The position numbers and the translations under genes are program-made. The notes below the pieces were generated by a model. The model searched no databases, was not told the DNA's origin, and worked only from the letters and a program-made list of their open reading frames with translations. 64,000 bases of DNA, taken from NCBI GenBank assembly GCA_017547885.1, contig JAFYOP010000001.1:127500-191499 (forward strand), read 5' to 3'. This document shows positions 16,096 through 25,044 of this stretch, in pieces. The stretch's first letter is position 1, and each line of letters begins with the position of its first letter. This DNA is from Clostridia bacterium. GTDB lineage: Bacteria > Bacillota > Clostridia > Christensenellales > CAG-138.

Positions 16096-16246
16096 GGGGA
16101 GACCTCCATAGTTTTTTATCATTATAGCATATAACCTGTGCCTTGCAAAAGGCTATGGGGTGAGGTAAAATTCATTATATATGCTTATTTTATACAAAAG
16201 CAGGTAAAAGACGAAAAAAAGACACACCAAAAAAGGAAAGCTACAT

Positions 16247-16675
16247 ATGAAAACACTGGTAATAGACGGACAGGGCGGACGTATAGGCCGGGGGATTATT
16301 GAACAGCTGAAAAAGTGCGGCTTTAAGGGCGAGATAATCGCAGTGGGCACCAACAGCTCAGCCACCGAGGCCATGATGAAGGCGGGAGCGGACAGAGGGG
16401 CTACCGGGGAAAACCCTGTGGCGGTAAATGCCGCCGAGGCTGACATCATAACAGGCCCCGTGGGCATAATAGCAGCCAACTCCCTGATGGGAGAGGTAAC
16501 ACCGCGAATGGCCTATTCTGTGGCGGCAAGCAAGGCAAAAAAAATACTTATCCCCATGAACCGCTGCAACATAGTGATGGCAGGAACAGAGGAGCTGCCT
16601 CTTAACGAATACATTGCCCGGGCCGCACAGCTGATATTGGCGGCAGAAAAGCAAGCACAGGGAGGATGCATATGA
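16247..16675 (+). CDS. DUF3842 family protein
   Basis: 142 residues. The sequence begins with a Rossmann-like loop MKTLVIDGQGGRIGRGIIEQL and contains ITGPVGIIAANSLMGEVTPRMAYSVAASKAKKILIPMNRCNIVMAG, the pattern of the DUF3842 family found in Clostridia. It may bind a nucleotide; activity is unknown. Its stop overlaps the galM start (ATGA at 16672-16675). Confidence 0.85.
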   Translation: MKTLVIDGQGGRIGRGIIEQLKKCGFKGEIIAVGTNSSATEAMMKAGADRGATGENPVAVNAAEADIITGPVGIIAANSLMGEVTPRMAYSVAASKAKKILIPMNRCNIVMAGTEELPLNEYIARAAQLILAAEKQAQGGCI

Positions 16676-17709
16676 ATATAACCGTAACCCCATTCGGCAG
16701 CTATAATGACGGCAGGAAAGCCAACCTTATAACCATAGAGAGCGAATACGGAAAGGTGTGCTTTACAGACTATGCCGCATCTGTAGTGTCTATAATTGTG
16801 CCGGATAAGGACGGCAATATGAGGGACGTGGCGCTGGGCTTTGACAGCGGCGCAGAATATCAGGCCAACGACGGCGGCTTTGGCGCTGTATGCGGAAGGT
16901 TTGCCAACAGGCTGGTGGGCTCAAAGGTAAAGCTCAACGGCACAGAATATCAGCTGGATAAGACCCATGAGCTGTTTACTCTTCACGGTGGCAGCGTCGG
17001 CTTCAATAAGCGGATATGGGATTTTGCAACAGATGATAAGGGCGTTACCTTCAGCCTTGTGTCCGCCGATGGAGATCAGGGCTTTCCCGGTAATATGGAA
17101 GTATCCGTGCGGTATGAATTCTCGGATGATGGTGTGCTTTCCATGGACTTCTCTGCCCAAAGCGATAAAGACACCCCGCTGAACCTTACCAACCACGCCT
17201 ACTTCAACCTTAGCGGCCACGGCAGCGGAGACGACCATCAGCTGCTGCAGATAAACGCGGACTTTTTTAACCCCCAGGCTGTGGGTCAGCTGCCCACAGG
17301 GGAGGTGCGCTTTGTGGAGGGCACGGTCATGGACTTCCGCGCCGAAAAGGACGTGGCGCTCACATCGATGAGCGAGGATGAGCAGATACGCATAGCAGGG
17401 GGCTTTGACCACAACTTCCTGCTGAATAAATCAGAGCGGGGGGCGCTGGAATACGCAGGCTCACTGAGGAGCACCGTTACAGGCATAAATATGCGAGCCT
17501 ATACCACCATGCCCGCCATGATGATATACACAGCAAACGGCCTGAGCAAGCCCGGCAAGGGCGGGGCACAGTACGGCCCAAGGGCTGCGGTGTGCATGGA
17601 ATGCCAGAATGTGCCGGATTCCATGCGGCATACACATTTCCCTTCCCCGGTGCTTAAGGCGGCGGAAAGATATTCCGCTCGTACGGAGTATCGTTTTACA
17701 CATGAATAA
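16672..17709 (+). CDS. galM: Aldose 1-epimerase (mutarotase)
   Basis: 345 residues from the ATG at 16672, which has GGAGG 6 nt upstream and overlaps the previous stop as ATGA. Family motifs: GAVCGRFANRL, LHGGSVGFNKRIWDF, NLTNHAYFNLSGHG with the catalytic histidine, GGFDHNFLL, and the C-terminal VCMECQNVPDS with the catalytic glutamate. It interconverts alpha and beta anomers of sugars such as galactose in the cytoplasm. No sugar-use operon neighbours are visible, so the physiological sugar is not fixed by context. Confidence 0.95.
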   Translation: MNITVTPFGSYNDGRKANLITIESEYGKVCFTDYAASVVSIIVPDKDGNMRDVALGFDSGAEYQANDGGFGAVCGRFANRLVGSKVKLNGTEYQLDKTHELFTLHGGSVGFNKRIWDFATDDKGVTFSLVSADGDQGFPGNMEVSVRYEFSDDGVLSMDFSAQSDKDTPLNLTNHAYFNLSGHGSGDDHQLLQINADFFNPQAVGQLPTGEVRFVEGTVMDFRAEKDVALTSMSEDEQIRIAGGFDHNFLLNKSERGALEYAGSLRSTVTGINMRAYTTMPAMMIYTANGLSKPGKGGAQYGPRAAVCMECQNVPDSMRHTHFPSPVLKAAERYSARTEYRFTHE

Positions 17710-17722
17710 ATAAAAACTATAT

Positions 17723-17755
17723 AAAAATACCGCATTGAATATGCGGTATTTTTAT
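17723..17755. terminator. Bidirectional intrinsic terminator
   Basis: AAAAATACCGCAT/ATGCGGTATTTTT hairpin between convergent genes ending at 17709 and 17783. Confidence 0.88.
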
Positions 17756-17782
17756 GTTTGCTTGTTATTTATATTATTCTTA

Positions 17783-18316
17783 TCAGCTTGCGGGGGTGGC
17801 GGTATTTTTCAGCTCATGGGCCAGCCAAAGGTTGGCAATGCCGCTGAGGATAAGAGCGGCGCCGGCGATTATGGTCATGGCAAGCTTGCCCTTGAAGGGG
17901 TCAAACATCAGGAATACACCTATTGCGATGAATACCAGCGTTCCTATGGCGTCCCGCTTCCAGCCGGCCGCGGCGGCCTTCTTAAGCGCAAGGGATATCT
18001 GCCCCTTTATTACGCCGTCGGCTATAAGGGCGGCGCCTGCAATGGTTATTATAGTGGTGGTCACTATCTCATTCCACCTGAGCACCAGTATGCCCAGAAG
18101 CAGCACCGTGAGGGCACGTATAATGCCGTTGCTCAGACTCAGCCCGTCCTTTTTGCAGCACATAAATACCCTGAACGCGCCGTATATTGCAAGGGCACAG
18201 CCCAACGCTACGGCAACTACCTGGGGCGCGCCCTTTGACCATCCCGCCATAACCGTGCCGAGCAGTACAAAGAGTGCGGTGGATACGTAAAAGGACTTTT
18301 TGAATTCGCTGTTCAT
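17783..18316 (-). CDS. DUF308 (HdeD-like) membrane protein
   Basis: 177 residues from the ATG at 18316 (AGGAGGTCCC-ATG). Six predicted membrane helices in three hairpins (FYVSTALFVLLGTVMAGW, VVAVALGCALAIYGAFRVF, IIRALTVLLLGILVLRW, TIITIAGAALIADGVI, AIGTLVFIAIGVFLMFDPF, AMTIIAGAALILSGIANLWL) fit the HdeD/DUF308 pattern with the FDPFKG turn. Physiological role is not established in Gram-positives. Monocistronic. Confidence 0.85.
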   Translation of the reverse strand: MNSEFKKSFYVSTALFVLLGTVMAGWSKGAPQVVAVALGCALAIYGAFRVFMCCKKDGLSLSNGIIRALTVLLLGILVLRWNEIVTTTIITIAGAALIADGVIKGQISLALKKAAAAGWKRDAIGTLVFIAIGVFLMFDPFKGKLAMTIIAGAALILSGIANLWLAHELKNTATPAS

Positions 18317-18519
18317 GGGACCTCCTGTAATTTTAGACGCTGACAAACAGAACTGATAAAATACGACAGAATATATTTATTATCATAATTTTACCAGAAA
18401 CATATTTGCTTGTGCAGTATCTTTTTTGATTCTTAATCATTTATTTCAAATTTCTTATGCAGTTTTCGCGTATGTCATATCCCTGTGTAAAAACCGTCGG
18501 TTTGGGGATGCTATTAACC

Positions 18520-19602
18520 ATGAAGGACAGACGCTTAAAATACATCATAACCATTTGTACGCTGCTGATACTTGCGGGGCTTATTCTTGCGGGCGGCAAT
18601 TTTTACCATGCCATATCAAAAGACCCCATGAGCGCATTTGAAACGCCGTCTCCCACGCCTGCTGAATCATCACGGCCCCACAGCTCATCCACGCCCACGC
18701 CTACACCTTCACCGGAGGAGCAGCTTATGGCGCAGGCGGACAGGGACTTTATGCAAAACCGCGTAAACATACTGCTGCTGGGCTGGGATCAGAGCCCCGA
18801 GCGGGATGACGAGGACAGCGTACTGTATCGGGATGAGAAAAATAACTTCCGCAGCGATGTGCTGATGCTGCTTACCGTTGACTTTGAATCCTCAACGGCT
18901 CACCTTATTTCCATTCCCCGGGACACCATGGCAAAGATATACAATACCAAGGGGCACTGGAAGATAAACGCTGCCTTTGCCAAGGGGGGAAGCATTGAGG
19001 GGAATGGCTTTGAGTATGCCATAAAGACTGTGGAAAACCTGATGGGAGTGCCCATAAACTATTACGCCGGGGTAAACATGGAAGGGCTGAAGGCGGTGGT
19101 GGACGCCATGGGCGGGGTGGAGTTTGAGGTGGATCAGGAGATAACCCTCAACGGTCGTACCCTTACCCCCGGCCCGCAGAGGCTGGATGGACAAAAGGTG
19201 CTGGATTACTGCCGCGCCCGCAAGGGATACGGTACGGACGTTGACCGGGCCAACCGCCAGCAGAAGGTGCTGTTTGCCATATTCCGCCAGATGAAAAACT
19301 CAAATGCGTTTACTACCCTGCCAAAGGTTTACCTTTCGGTAAAGGATTACATCCATACCAACCTGTCGGTGGAGCAGATAGCAGCCCTTGCGGTGTTTGC
19401 AATGGAGCTTGAACCGGAGCAAAACCTTTTCCGCCATACCCTGGAGGGCCGCTATATCAACGGCACGGTGTACAACGGCGCGTCTTTTTACGTGCTGGAT
19501 ACCTCTGCCCTCAAGGCGCTGATGAAGGAGATTTTTGGGGTGGATATAGAGGTGGATTACAGGTATGATTATCGCTATGTGCGGGATCATGCGGTAAGGT
19601 AG
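18520..19602 (+). CDS. LytR-CpsA-Psr (LCP) family wall-polymer ligase
   Basis: 360 residues from the ATG at 18520; an ATG at 18508 is also possible. One N-terminal signal-anchor helix (YIITICTLLILAGLILAGGNFYH), a Pro/Ser/Thr spacer (TPSPTPAESSRPHSSSTPTPTPSPEE), then the LCP domain: ILLLGWDQ, FRSDVLMLLTVDFESSTAHLISIPRDTMAKI, WKINAAFAKGG, DYCRARKGYGTDVDRANRQQKVLFAIF. LCP enzymes attach teichoic acids or capsule to peptidoglycan outside the cell. Arg and Asp residues of the pyrophosphate-binding pocket are present. It is followed by the terminator shared with the convergent SRP RNA gene. Confidence 0.93.
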   Translation: MKDRRLKYIITICTLLILAGLILAGGNFYHAISKDPMSAFETPSPTPAESSRPHSSSTPTPTPSPEEQLMAQADRDFMQNRVNILLLGWDQSPERDDEDSVLYRDEKNNFRSDVLMLLTVDFESSTAHLISIPRDTMAKIYNTKGHWKINAAFAKGGSIEGNGFEYAIKTVENLMGVPINYYAGVNMEGLKAVVDAMGGVEFEVDQEITLNGRTLTPGPQRLDGQKVLDYCRARKGYGTDVDRANRQQKVLFAIFRQMKNSNAFTTLPKVYLSVKDYIHTNLSVEQIAALAVFAMELEPEQNLFRHTLEGRYINGTVYNGASFYVLDTSALKALMKEIFGVDIEVDYRYDYRYVRDHAVR

Positions 19603-19652
19603 ATAAAGTATGACAGATCTATTCGCCCATGGAGAACGGAAAAAGCAAGGCA

Positions 19653-19698
19653 TAAAAAATCGCTCAAAATCCAATAGGACTTTGAGCGATATTTTTTT
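19653..19698. terminator. Terminator shared by LCP gene and SRP RNA
   Basis: ATCGCTCAAA (19659-19668) pairs with TTTGAGCGAT (19681-19690), with A and T runs on either side. Confidence 0.82.
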
Positions 19699-19701
19699 AT
19701 T

Positions 19702-19976
19702 AAAGCCGCGCACCCGCCCCTCGATAACGCGCTCCATGGGCGTTTCTCTGTCAGGTGGCTACTCCCGGGCAGCCCCGCGGCACACCCGCACGTCTGCTTA
19801 ATGCTGCTGCCTTCCGGCCCTGACATGGTTCACAGTGGCTGGTTGCACGGGACCCGGGTATCAATACTCCTTAACAGAGGCTGCCCCACAAAGGCGTACC
19901 TCAAGGCGGGGATTCGGCCCTGCTGTAGCGGATTGCAGGTTCAGGGCACCGCTGACTCCCCGCTTAGCGCGGCAAG
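19702..19976 (-). ncRNA. ffs: Signal recognition particle RNA, long Bacillus/Clostridium type
   Basis: On the minus strand the transcript begins GCCGCGCTAAGCGGGGAG, the Alu-domain start of Firmicutes scRNA, continues with GCCCTGAACCTGCAATCCGC, and holds the universal domain IV (GTCAGG...CCGGAAGGCAGCAG) near 19800-19822. The 5' GCCGCGC pairs with GCGCGGC at the 3' end. Length of about 275 nt fits the long form with an Alu domain. It binds Ffh and targets membrane proteins. Confidence 0.96.
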
Positions 19977-19979
19977 GAT

Positions 19980-20008
19980 ATTTTAACAAGGGTAAGGAAA
20001 ATAGTCAA
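19980..20008 (-). promoter_or_regulatory. Sigma-A promoter of the SRP RNA gene
   Basis: On the minus strand TTGACT (20008-20003), a 17-bp spacer and TAAAAT (19985-19980), placing the start at about 19973-19976, which agrees with the 5' end of the RNA. Confidence 0.82.
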
Positions 20009-20422
20009 CGATAATAAAATCCCGGGATCGCTCAAGGGCCGCAGCCCTTGACTCCGGAAACAAAAGAACGGCTTTGGTTTCCCAAAGCCGCTAAAACTTG
20101 TTGTCCTTGATTGAAAGGGAACTTGTTTCTCACTTGCAAGTATATTATAACCCGCCCCAAGGGGTTTTTCATCACAAAAGTGTTACAAACCCATCAAACT
20201 TTGATTAAGTTTTAACTTTTATTTTGCATAATTTATAAATGATGTGCCGTTTTATGCATCGCACACTTTAAACATTATAACGAAAAACGGCCCCCATTCT
20301 CATGGGAGCCGCGAAACTCATGTTGCCTTTGAAAGGGAACTTGTTTCTCACTTGCAAGTATATTATAACCTGCCCCAAGGGGGATTTCATCACAAAAGTA
20401 TTACAAACTCATCAAACTTTGA
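19986..20422. other. Gene-free stretch holding SRP promoter and two sRNA-like units
   Basis: No coding gene seen. Apart from the SRP promoter and the two units above, it has a CAAGGGC/GCCCTTG hairpin at about 20031-20050 resembling a hairpin at 32717-32738. Confidence 0.6.
20062..20213 (-). ncRNA. sRNA-like tandem unit 1 (promoter, short transcript, terminator)
   Basis: On the minus strand: a conserved upstream block, TATAAT at 20149-20144, a predicted start near 20137, a transcript of about 74 nt with the conserved 5' part ACTTGCAAGTGAGAAACAAG, then a terminator hairpin (CGGCTTTGG/CCAAAGCCG) with a T-rich end near 20064. 20112-20213 is a near-identical direct repeat of 20330-20431. The -35 element is weak. 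Not a family I recognise. Confidence 0.45.
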
Positions 20423-20431
20423 TTAAGTTTT
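20281..20431 (-). ncRNA. sRNA-like tandem unit 2
   Basis: Same layout as unit 1: the repeated block 20330-20431, TATAAT at 20367-20362, conserved transcript start ACTTGCAAGTGAGAAACAAG, then a different terminator hairpin (GGCTCCCAT/ATGGGGGCC with a T5 tail, about 20283-20312). The upstream edge of the repeat coincides with the stop codon of the gene at 20423. The terminator stems differ in sequence from unit 1 while the body is conserved. Confidence 0.45.
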
Positions 20432-21322
20432 GCTGAAATATTTGTGCAATGCCCACTCCGCGGCGGTTTTTACTCCTTCAAAGGATGAGTCTGTGGCTTT
20501 TTCTACTTCTTCTTTGTACATTCCCTGCCGCCCTGCCATGGCGATGGCCTCAGAGGTAAGCTTGCCGCCGCCGGTCATGTTTTTGCCGGTGAGCTTTCTT
20601 GCGGCGGAGGTTTCACCTCTAATGAGGGCGGCTGTGTCAAAGGCTGAACGCAGTTCCCCATTTGGCTCTGCGTATCTGCCTGCCGTATTAAATGGACAAA
20701 CCCGTATGCACTCCTCGCAGCCTATGTAATGGCGCTGCTTTTCCCGTACCCACTCAGGGTGCAGTGAGTTCTCCATATGCAGGCGCATGCATTTGCCCAC
20801 ATCCCTGCTCTCGCCTATCGCCATGGTCGGGCAGGCCTCGGCACAGGCGGTACAGCCTTCCGGGCAAGGTATATGCTCTGTGGTGGCTATTTCAGGCAAT
20901 ACTGCGTCTGTGGCTATGGCCTCCAGCACTATGCAGGAGCCGTAGGGATGTATCCTCAGCAGGCCGTTTTTCCCCATATCTCCTATGCCGTTGGCAAGGG
21001 CGAAGGCGCGAAGGGGAATTTCCGCATTTTCCGCGTAAAACCCACGCTCCTCCAGCTCCTTTACAACCTGCTTTGCTGCAAAGTATGCGGCATTTGACGC
21101 AGGATAGTATGCGGGGATAGGCTCCTGGGGACGAAAAGGCCTGTAAGGGTATACCATCAGCAGTATGCTCACGGCCTTTGGGTAGGCAGCTTTCGGGTCA
21201 CCGAAAAGCCCCATTGCGCCCTCTGCAATGCCGGGGTCCCAATGGGGGATGGGGGCAGGCGCAAGGGCGTAGCACTCCTTAAAGCCCGCCGTCTTTATGA
21301 TTTTCAGCAGATTTTCGTCCAT
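20423..21322 (-). CDS. QueG-like (DUF1730) 4Fe-4S double-cluster protein
   Basis: 299 residues. The N-terminal part (KTAGFKECYALAPAPIPHWDPGIAEG...) and the central ferredoxin region with two cluster motifs (CPEGCTACAEACPTMAIG and CEECIRVCP) match epoxyqueuosine-reductase-like iron-sulphur proteins. It is shorter than true QueG and lacks the C-terminal HEAT-like part, so a distinct anaerobe paralogue is more likely than tRNA queuosine synthesis. It starts 14 bp after rsmA's stop and is probably in one operon with it. Confidence 0.8.
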   Translation of the reverse strand: MDENLLKIIKTAGFKECYALAPAPIPHWDPGIAEGAMGLFGDPKAAYPKAVSILLMVYPYRPFRPQEPIPAYYPASNAAYFAAKQVVKELEERGFYAENAEIPLRAFALANGIGDMGKNGLLRIHPYGSCIVLEAIATDAVLPEIATTEHIPCPEGCTACAEACPTMAIGESRDVGKCMRLHMENSLHPEWVREKQRHYIGCEECIRVCPFNTAGRYAEPNGELRSAFDTAALIRGETSAARKLTGKNMTGGGKLTSEAIAMAGRQGMYKEEVEKATDSSFEGVKTAAEWALHKYFSKT

Positions 21323-21336
21323 GTGGAATTTTGCTA

Positions 21337-22146
21337 TTATTTCCCGTGTGCTTCTATTTCCCCGGCAATAGCGGCAAATTGCGCCGGGGTCAGCTTTTCT
21401 GCCCGTATATTCGCGGCTATTCCCACCTTTTCACATATCTCATTCAGCCGTGCGTCTGATATTCCCGCTGCCTTAAGGTTGTTGCTGAGGGTCTTTCTGC
21501 GCATGGCAAAGGCGCTTTCAAGGAGCCGGTGAAGCTCAGGATGGGGTTCCGCATTCCTTCGCGCAAGGGTTATTACCACTGAATCCACCTCGGGCTGGGG
21601 ATAATACGCCTCCCGTGAAAGCTTCAGCAGCGTGGATACATCATAATAATACTGAGCCAGCACCGTAAGGGGCCCGTACACCCTGTCTCCCGGCTTTGCA
21701 AAGAAGCGCTCCGCAGCCTCCTTCTGCATCATCAACGTCATGGAGCGTATATCCGCCCCGCAGGTGATAAGCCGTATGCATATGGGGCTGGTGATGTAGT
21801 AGGGCAGATTGCCCGCTATGGATACATCGCCTCCCAGTGAATCCGCTATGTCCTTTATGTCAGCCTTCAGCACATCACCTTCGATAAGCATCAGCCTTTC
21901 GCCGAACCTGTCCCTGAGTATATCCGCCATGCGGCGGTCTATCTCCACGGCGGCAACCTGCTCCTGCCTGTTCAGCAGTTTTTCCGTAAGGGCGCCCATG
22001 CCGGGGCCTATCTCTATTACCGCCCCCTTGCAGGATGCGGCTATCTCCTCCGCGGCGGCGTCATCCGTCAAAAAGTTCTGCCCCAGCGCCTTGTTTGGCG
22101 TGAGGCCGTACTGTGCAAGCTGTGCTTTTATGGAGGCTATGCTCAT
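21337..22146 (-). CDS. rsmA: 16S rRNA dimethyladenosine transferase (KsgA)
   Basis: 269 residues from the ATG at 22146, where AAGGAAG precedes it; a longer frame has no ribosome site. Motifs: KALGQNFLTD, AdoMet loop VIEIGPGMGALTEKLL, acidic VAVEIDRRM, and the catalytic NLPYY (GNLPYYITSPI). It dimethylates two adjacent adenosines near the 3' end of 16S rRNA during 30S maturation. It is normal length for the family. Confidence 0.96.
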   Translation of the reverse strand: MSIASIKAQLAQYGLTPNKALGQNFLTDDAAAEEIAASCKGAVIEIGPGMGALTEKLLNRQEQVAAVEIDRRMADILRDRFGERLMLIEGDVLKADIKDIADSLGGDVSIAGNLPYYITSPICIRLITCGADIRSMTLMMQKEAAERFFAKPGDRVYGPLTVLAQYYYDVSTLLKLSREAYYPQPEVDSVVITLARRNAEPHPELHRLLESAFAMRRKTLSNNLKAAGISDARLNEICEKVGIAANIRAEKLTPAQFAAIAGEIEAHGK

Positions 22147-22261
22147 GTGCGCTTCCTTTCCCCGGCAAAAATCCCTTTTAAGGGGATCTGCCATATAAGT
22201 GAGTACATTTTATCAAGGGGCGCAAACCCTGTCAAACCCTGTAAACTTTCCATGTCAGCCG

Positions 22262-22290
22262 TTTACAGCTTTTTGCCGCCACGGTATAAT
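22262..22290 (+). promoter_or_regulatory. Sigma-A promoter of the PBP gene
   Basis: TTTACA (22262-22267), a 17-bp spacer and TATAAT (22285-22290), about 30 bp upstream of the TTG start. Confidence 0.75.
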
Positions 22291-22326
22291 TAGTTATAAT
22301 CTATACACTGAAGAGGTATTCCTCAC

Positions 22327-24489
22327 TTGAAACGCATCCTCAGCATACTGCTTATCACAATAATAACAGCCTCATGCTTTTCCGGCTGCGCCTCCGCCTC
22401 CAGCGGGCGGCAGGTGTGTCTGGATTTTTTGAGCTGCATCTCCGAAAAGGACTATATAGGCGCATACGCATTGCTGGACGACAGTATTAAGCTGGAATCT
22501 GACGAGGAAAACCTTGAGAGCCGCGGCAGAATAAGCGAAAAGCAGTTCGTGGACAAGTATTCCAATATTTTTAACGCCCTAGATATACAGTCCGTGGTAT
22601 ACGAAAACATAGACATAGATCAGGGCGAAATATTCACCATCGCCAACTTTACCGGTACATATTCCTCCGCCCTTGCGGGGGATATCACCGGGGAATACCG
22701 CATGGTAGCCCTCAAGGTAAACGGCAAATGGTGCATCGAGTGGGCGCCCAGTCTTATCTTCCCCGAGATGGAATGGGGAGACACCGTCCGCGTGGCCACC
22801 ATAGCCGCACAGCGGGGCGAGATAATCGCCGACGGCCACGTCCTTGCCACCAAGGAAGGCAAAATATCCGTATACGCAATGCCGGACAGGATTTCTGATA
22901 CCGAAACGGAAAACTTCCTTATCAAGGTATCCGCTCTCCTTGGCATGACCCGTCAGGACATAGAAAAAGCCATGGACAAGGCTTATGACGGCGTTGCCAT
23001 ACTTAAGCAATATTATCAGGATAACTTCCCCCAGTATCTTGAAACCCAGCTCCTCGAAGTAACCGGCATAGGCATAGACTACGGCAACTACGGCTCTGTC
23101 CGCAGCTATCCCGAAAAGGACATGCTGGCCCATACCATAGGCTATGTGGGCATAGTAAACGCACCGGATGCGGAAACGCTGGACAAAACCCTTGCCCAGC
23201 TCAACGAAGGCCGCACCAAAGAGGACGGCCTGTACAATTCCGATTCCTACGTTGGCCGCAACGGCCTTGAGGCCCAGTATGAGCGTGAGCTTAGGGGAAA
23301 GGACGGCTATCGCATATACATCTGCACGCCCCAGGGCACAAACCGCCGCACCCTCTTCACAAAGGAACAGCAGGACGGTCAGGATCTGCAGCTCACCATA
23401 AACTACGACCTGCAGAAGCGTCTGGATTTCGTGCTGGACAGCGTACTTTACGGCGAGACTACCGCCGGTGCCGTCATAGTTATGAACCCCGCCACAGGCG
23501 CCATAGATGCCATGTCCTCATGGCCGGGGTATGACCTTAATTCCTTTGCCCGGGGTATAAGCTCCGCAGATTACAATGTGCTCCTCTCCATGGCAAATAC
23601 CCCCCTGTACAATCGCCTTACTCAGGGTCTGTATCCTCCCGGCTCGGTATTGAAGGCATTTACCGCCGTAGCCGTCCTTCAGACCGCCACGCTGGATGAA
23701 AAGTACGTATTCGAAGGGGAAATAGAGGACGACTACTGGCTCCCCACCGAGTTTGGCACATGGATGGGCAGCAAGATAAAGCGTACCGAGGTAAAATACG
23801 GCCGTATGTCCCCCCTGAACATGCGCAGCGCCATAGTCCATTCCGACAATATCTACTTTGCAAACGCCTCGCTGCTGCTGGGCTGGGACAATTATCAAAA
23901 CTATATGACCGGCATAGGCTTTGGGGATAAAATGCCCTTTGACCTTAACGTTGCCACCTCCCAGCTTTACAATGAGGACACAGAGCTCAGCCTGATGCTC
24001 CTTGCAGAAAGCGGATACGGTCAGGGCGAGCTGCTTACCACTCCCTTGCAGATGGCTGTAATGTTTTCCGCCTTTGCAAACGGGGGCACCATAATGCAGC
24101 CCTATATTGTGGAAAGCCTCTGCCAAACCAAGGGCATAACCTACGATACCGTCTCCACCACCACTCCCAAGCCATGGAAAACAGGGGTAATAGACCAGAC
24201 TTCCCTTGATATCGTGGTCCCCTACCTTCAGGACGTTGTGGATCACTCCCTCAACGGCACAGGCCGTTCCCTCAAGGTGACTTCTGTTCAGGTAGCCGCC
24301 AAAACGGGTACCGCGGAAATCGGCAACGACAAGAGCCGTGAAATTTCCTGGTTTGCAGGCTTCCGCTGCGGCGTGGAGCCCGAGGATGCCCGCCTTGTGC
24401 TGGTAATGCTGGAGGTGCCCACAGAGGATCAGTTCCAGTCCCTCAAGTTTGACATTGCAAGGGAACTGCTGAAAATGAGCGCACCATAA
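22327..24489 (+). CDS. Class B penicillin-binding protein with MecA-type N-terminal domain
   Basis: 720 residues starting at TTG with AAGAGG upstream. A lipobox (ITASCFSGC) suggests a lipoprotein form. Residues about 25-145 fit the NTF2-like MecA_N domain (CLDFLSCISEKDYIGAYALLDD...), followed by a PBP dimerisation domain and the transpeptidase with catalytic S440-V-L-K443, S506-D-N508 and K659-T-G661. It cross-links peptidoglycan outside the membrane. MecA_N-containing PBPs include low-affinity, beta-lactam-tolerant enzymes; whether this one is so cannot be read from sequence. It is followed directly by a MITE-like repeat. Confidence 0.92.
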   Translation: MKRILSILLITIITASCFSGCASASSGRQVCLDFLSCISEKDYIGAYALLDDSIKLESDEENLESRGRISEKQFVDKYSNIFNALDIQSVVYENIDIDQGEIFTIANFTGTYSSALAGDITGEYRMVALKVNGKWCIEWAPSLIFPEMEWGDTVRVATIAAQRGEIIADGHVLATKEGKISVYAMPDRISDTETENFLIKVSALLGMTRQDIEKAMDKAYDGVAILKQYYQDNFPQYLETQLLEVTGIGIDYGNYGSVRSYPEKDMLAHTIGYVGIVNAPDAETLDKTLAQLNEGRTKEDGLYNSDSYVGRNGLEAQYERELRGKDGYRIYICTPQGTNRRTLFTKEQQDGQDLQLTINYDLQKRLDFVLDSVLYGETTAGAVIVMNPATGAIDAMSSWPGYDLNSFARGISSADYNVLLSMANTPLYNRLTQGLYPPGSVLKAFTAVAVLQTATLDEKYVFEGEIEDDYWLPTEFGTWMGSKIKRTEVKYGRMSPLNMRSAIVHSDNIYFANASLLLGWDNYQNYMTGIGFGDKMPFDLNVATSQLYNEDTELSLMLLAESGYGQGELLTTPLQMAVMFSAFANGGTIMQPYIVESLCQTKGITYDTVSTTTPKPWKTGVIDQTSLDIVVPYLQDVVDHSLNGTGRSLKVTSVQVAAKTGTAEIGNDKSREISWFAGFRCGVEPEDARLVLVMLEVPTEDQFQSLKFDIARELLKMSAP

Positions 24490-24660
24490 TTATCTAATCC
24501 CGCCCGCCACCCCTTTAATGTACTTTTACCTTACGGTAAAAGAGATGGTAAACTCATAGGTTTTTGTATACGCTTTGATTAAAAAGAATTTATAGATAGC
24601 ATTCTCCCCTTCTCTCTCAGGGAGAAGATCCCTTAAAGGGCGGCGTGTGGGCATAGTTAA
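24490..24660. repeat. MITE-like repeat, full copy 1 (171 bp)
   Basis: Left end TTATCTAATCCCGCCCGCCA..CCTTTAATG, right end CCTTAAAGGGCGGC..GTGGGCATAGTTAA, inverted to each other. An internal CTTTTACC/GGTAAAAG hairpin is present. It starts at the PBP stop codon. Homologous full copies are at 37271-37442 and 61081-61253. Confidence 0.75.
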
Positions 24661-24678
24661 TATTTCTGAGGTGATTTT

Positions 24679-24912
24679 ATGTATTATCCCAGGCTAAGGA
24701 AACTTAGAGAAGATAACGATATGCCGCAAAAGCAGGTAGCCGCATACCTTGGCATAGACCAGCGGGTATACAGCAACTACGAAAACGGCAAGCGGGAGCT
24801 CCCCAGCCGCTTCCTTTCTCCCCTTGCGGAGCTGTACGGCACTTCCGTGGATTATATCTTAGGCCGCACTGACGTCACAGCGCCCTATCCCCCCTGCGCA
24901 AAAGCAAAATAG
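24679..24912 (+). CDS. Small Xre-family HTH regulator
   Basis: 77 residues; an HTH fills the first 65 (RKLREDNDMPQKQVAAYLGIDQRVYSNYENGKRELPSRFLSPLAELYGTSVDYILGRTD), followed by a short Pro/Cys tail (YPPCAKAK). It is a stand-alone gene beside the copper ATPase, convergent with it across a terminator. Target unknown. Confidence 0.87.
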   Translation: MYYPRLRKLREDNDMPQKQVAAYLGIDQRVYSNYENGKRELPSRFLSPLAELYGTSVDYILGRTDVTAPYPPCAKAK

Positions 24913-24999
24913 CATCCGGTGTCCAAGGGGGTTCATTTTCATTGCTGTGAGAAAAGGAAATGAACAGTGGACAGAAATAATTGCAAATTGATAAAAATA

Positions 25000-25030
25000 A
25001 AGGCCGCACAGAATATGTGCGGCCTTTTTG
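25000..25030. terminator. Bidirectional terminator between HTH gene and copA
   Basis: AGGCCGCACA-GAATA-TGTGCGGCCT with flanking A and T runs. Confidence 0.88.
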
Positions 25031-25044
25031 CGTTTTGGCTGTGA

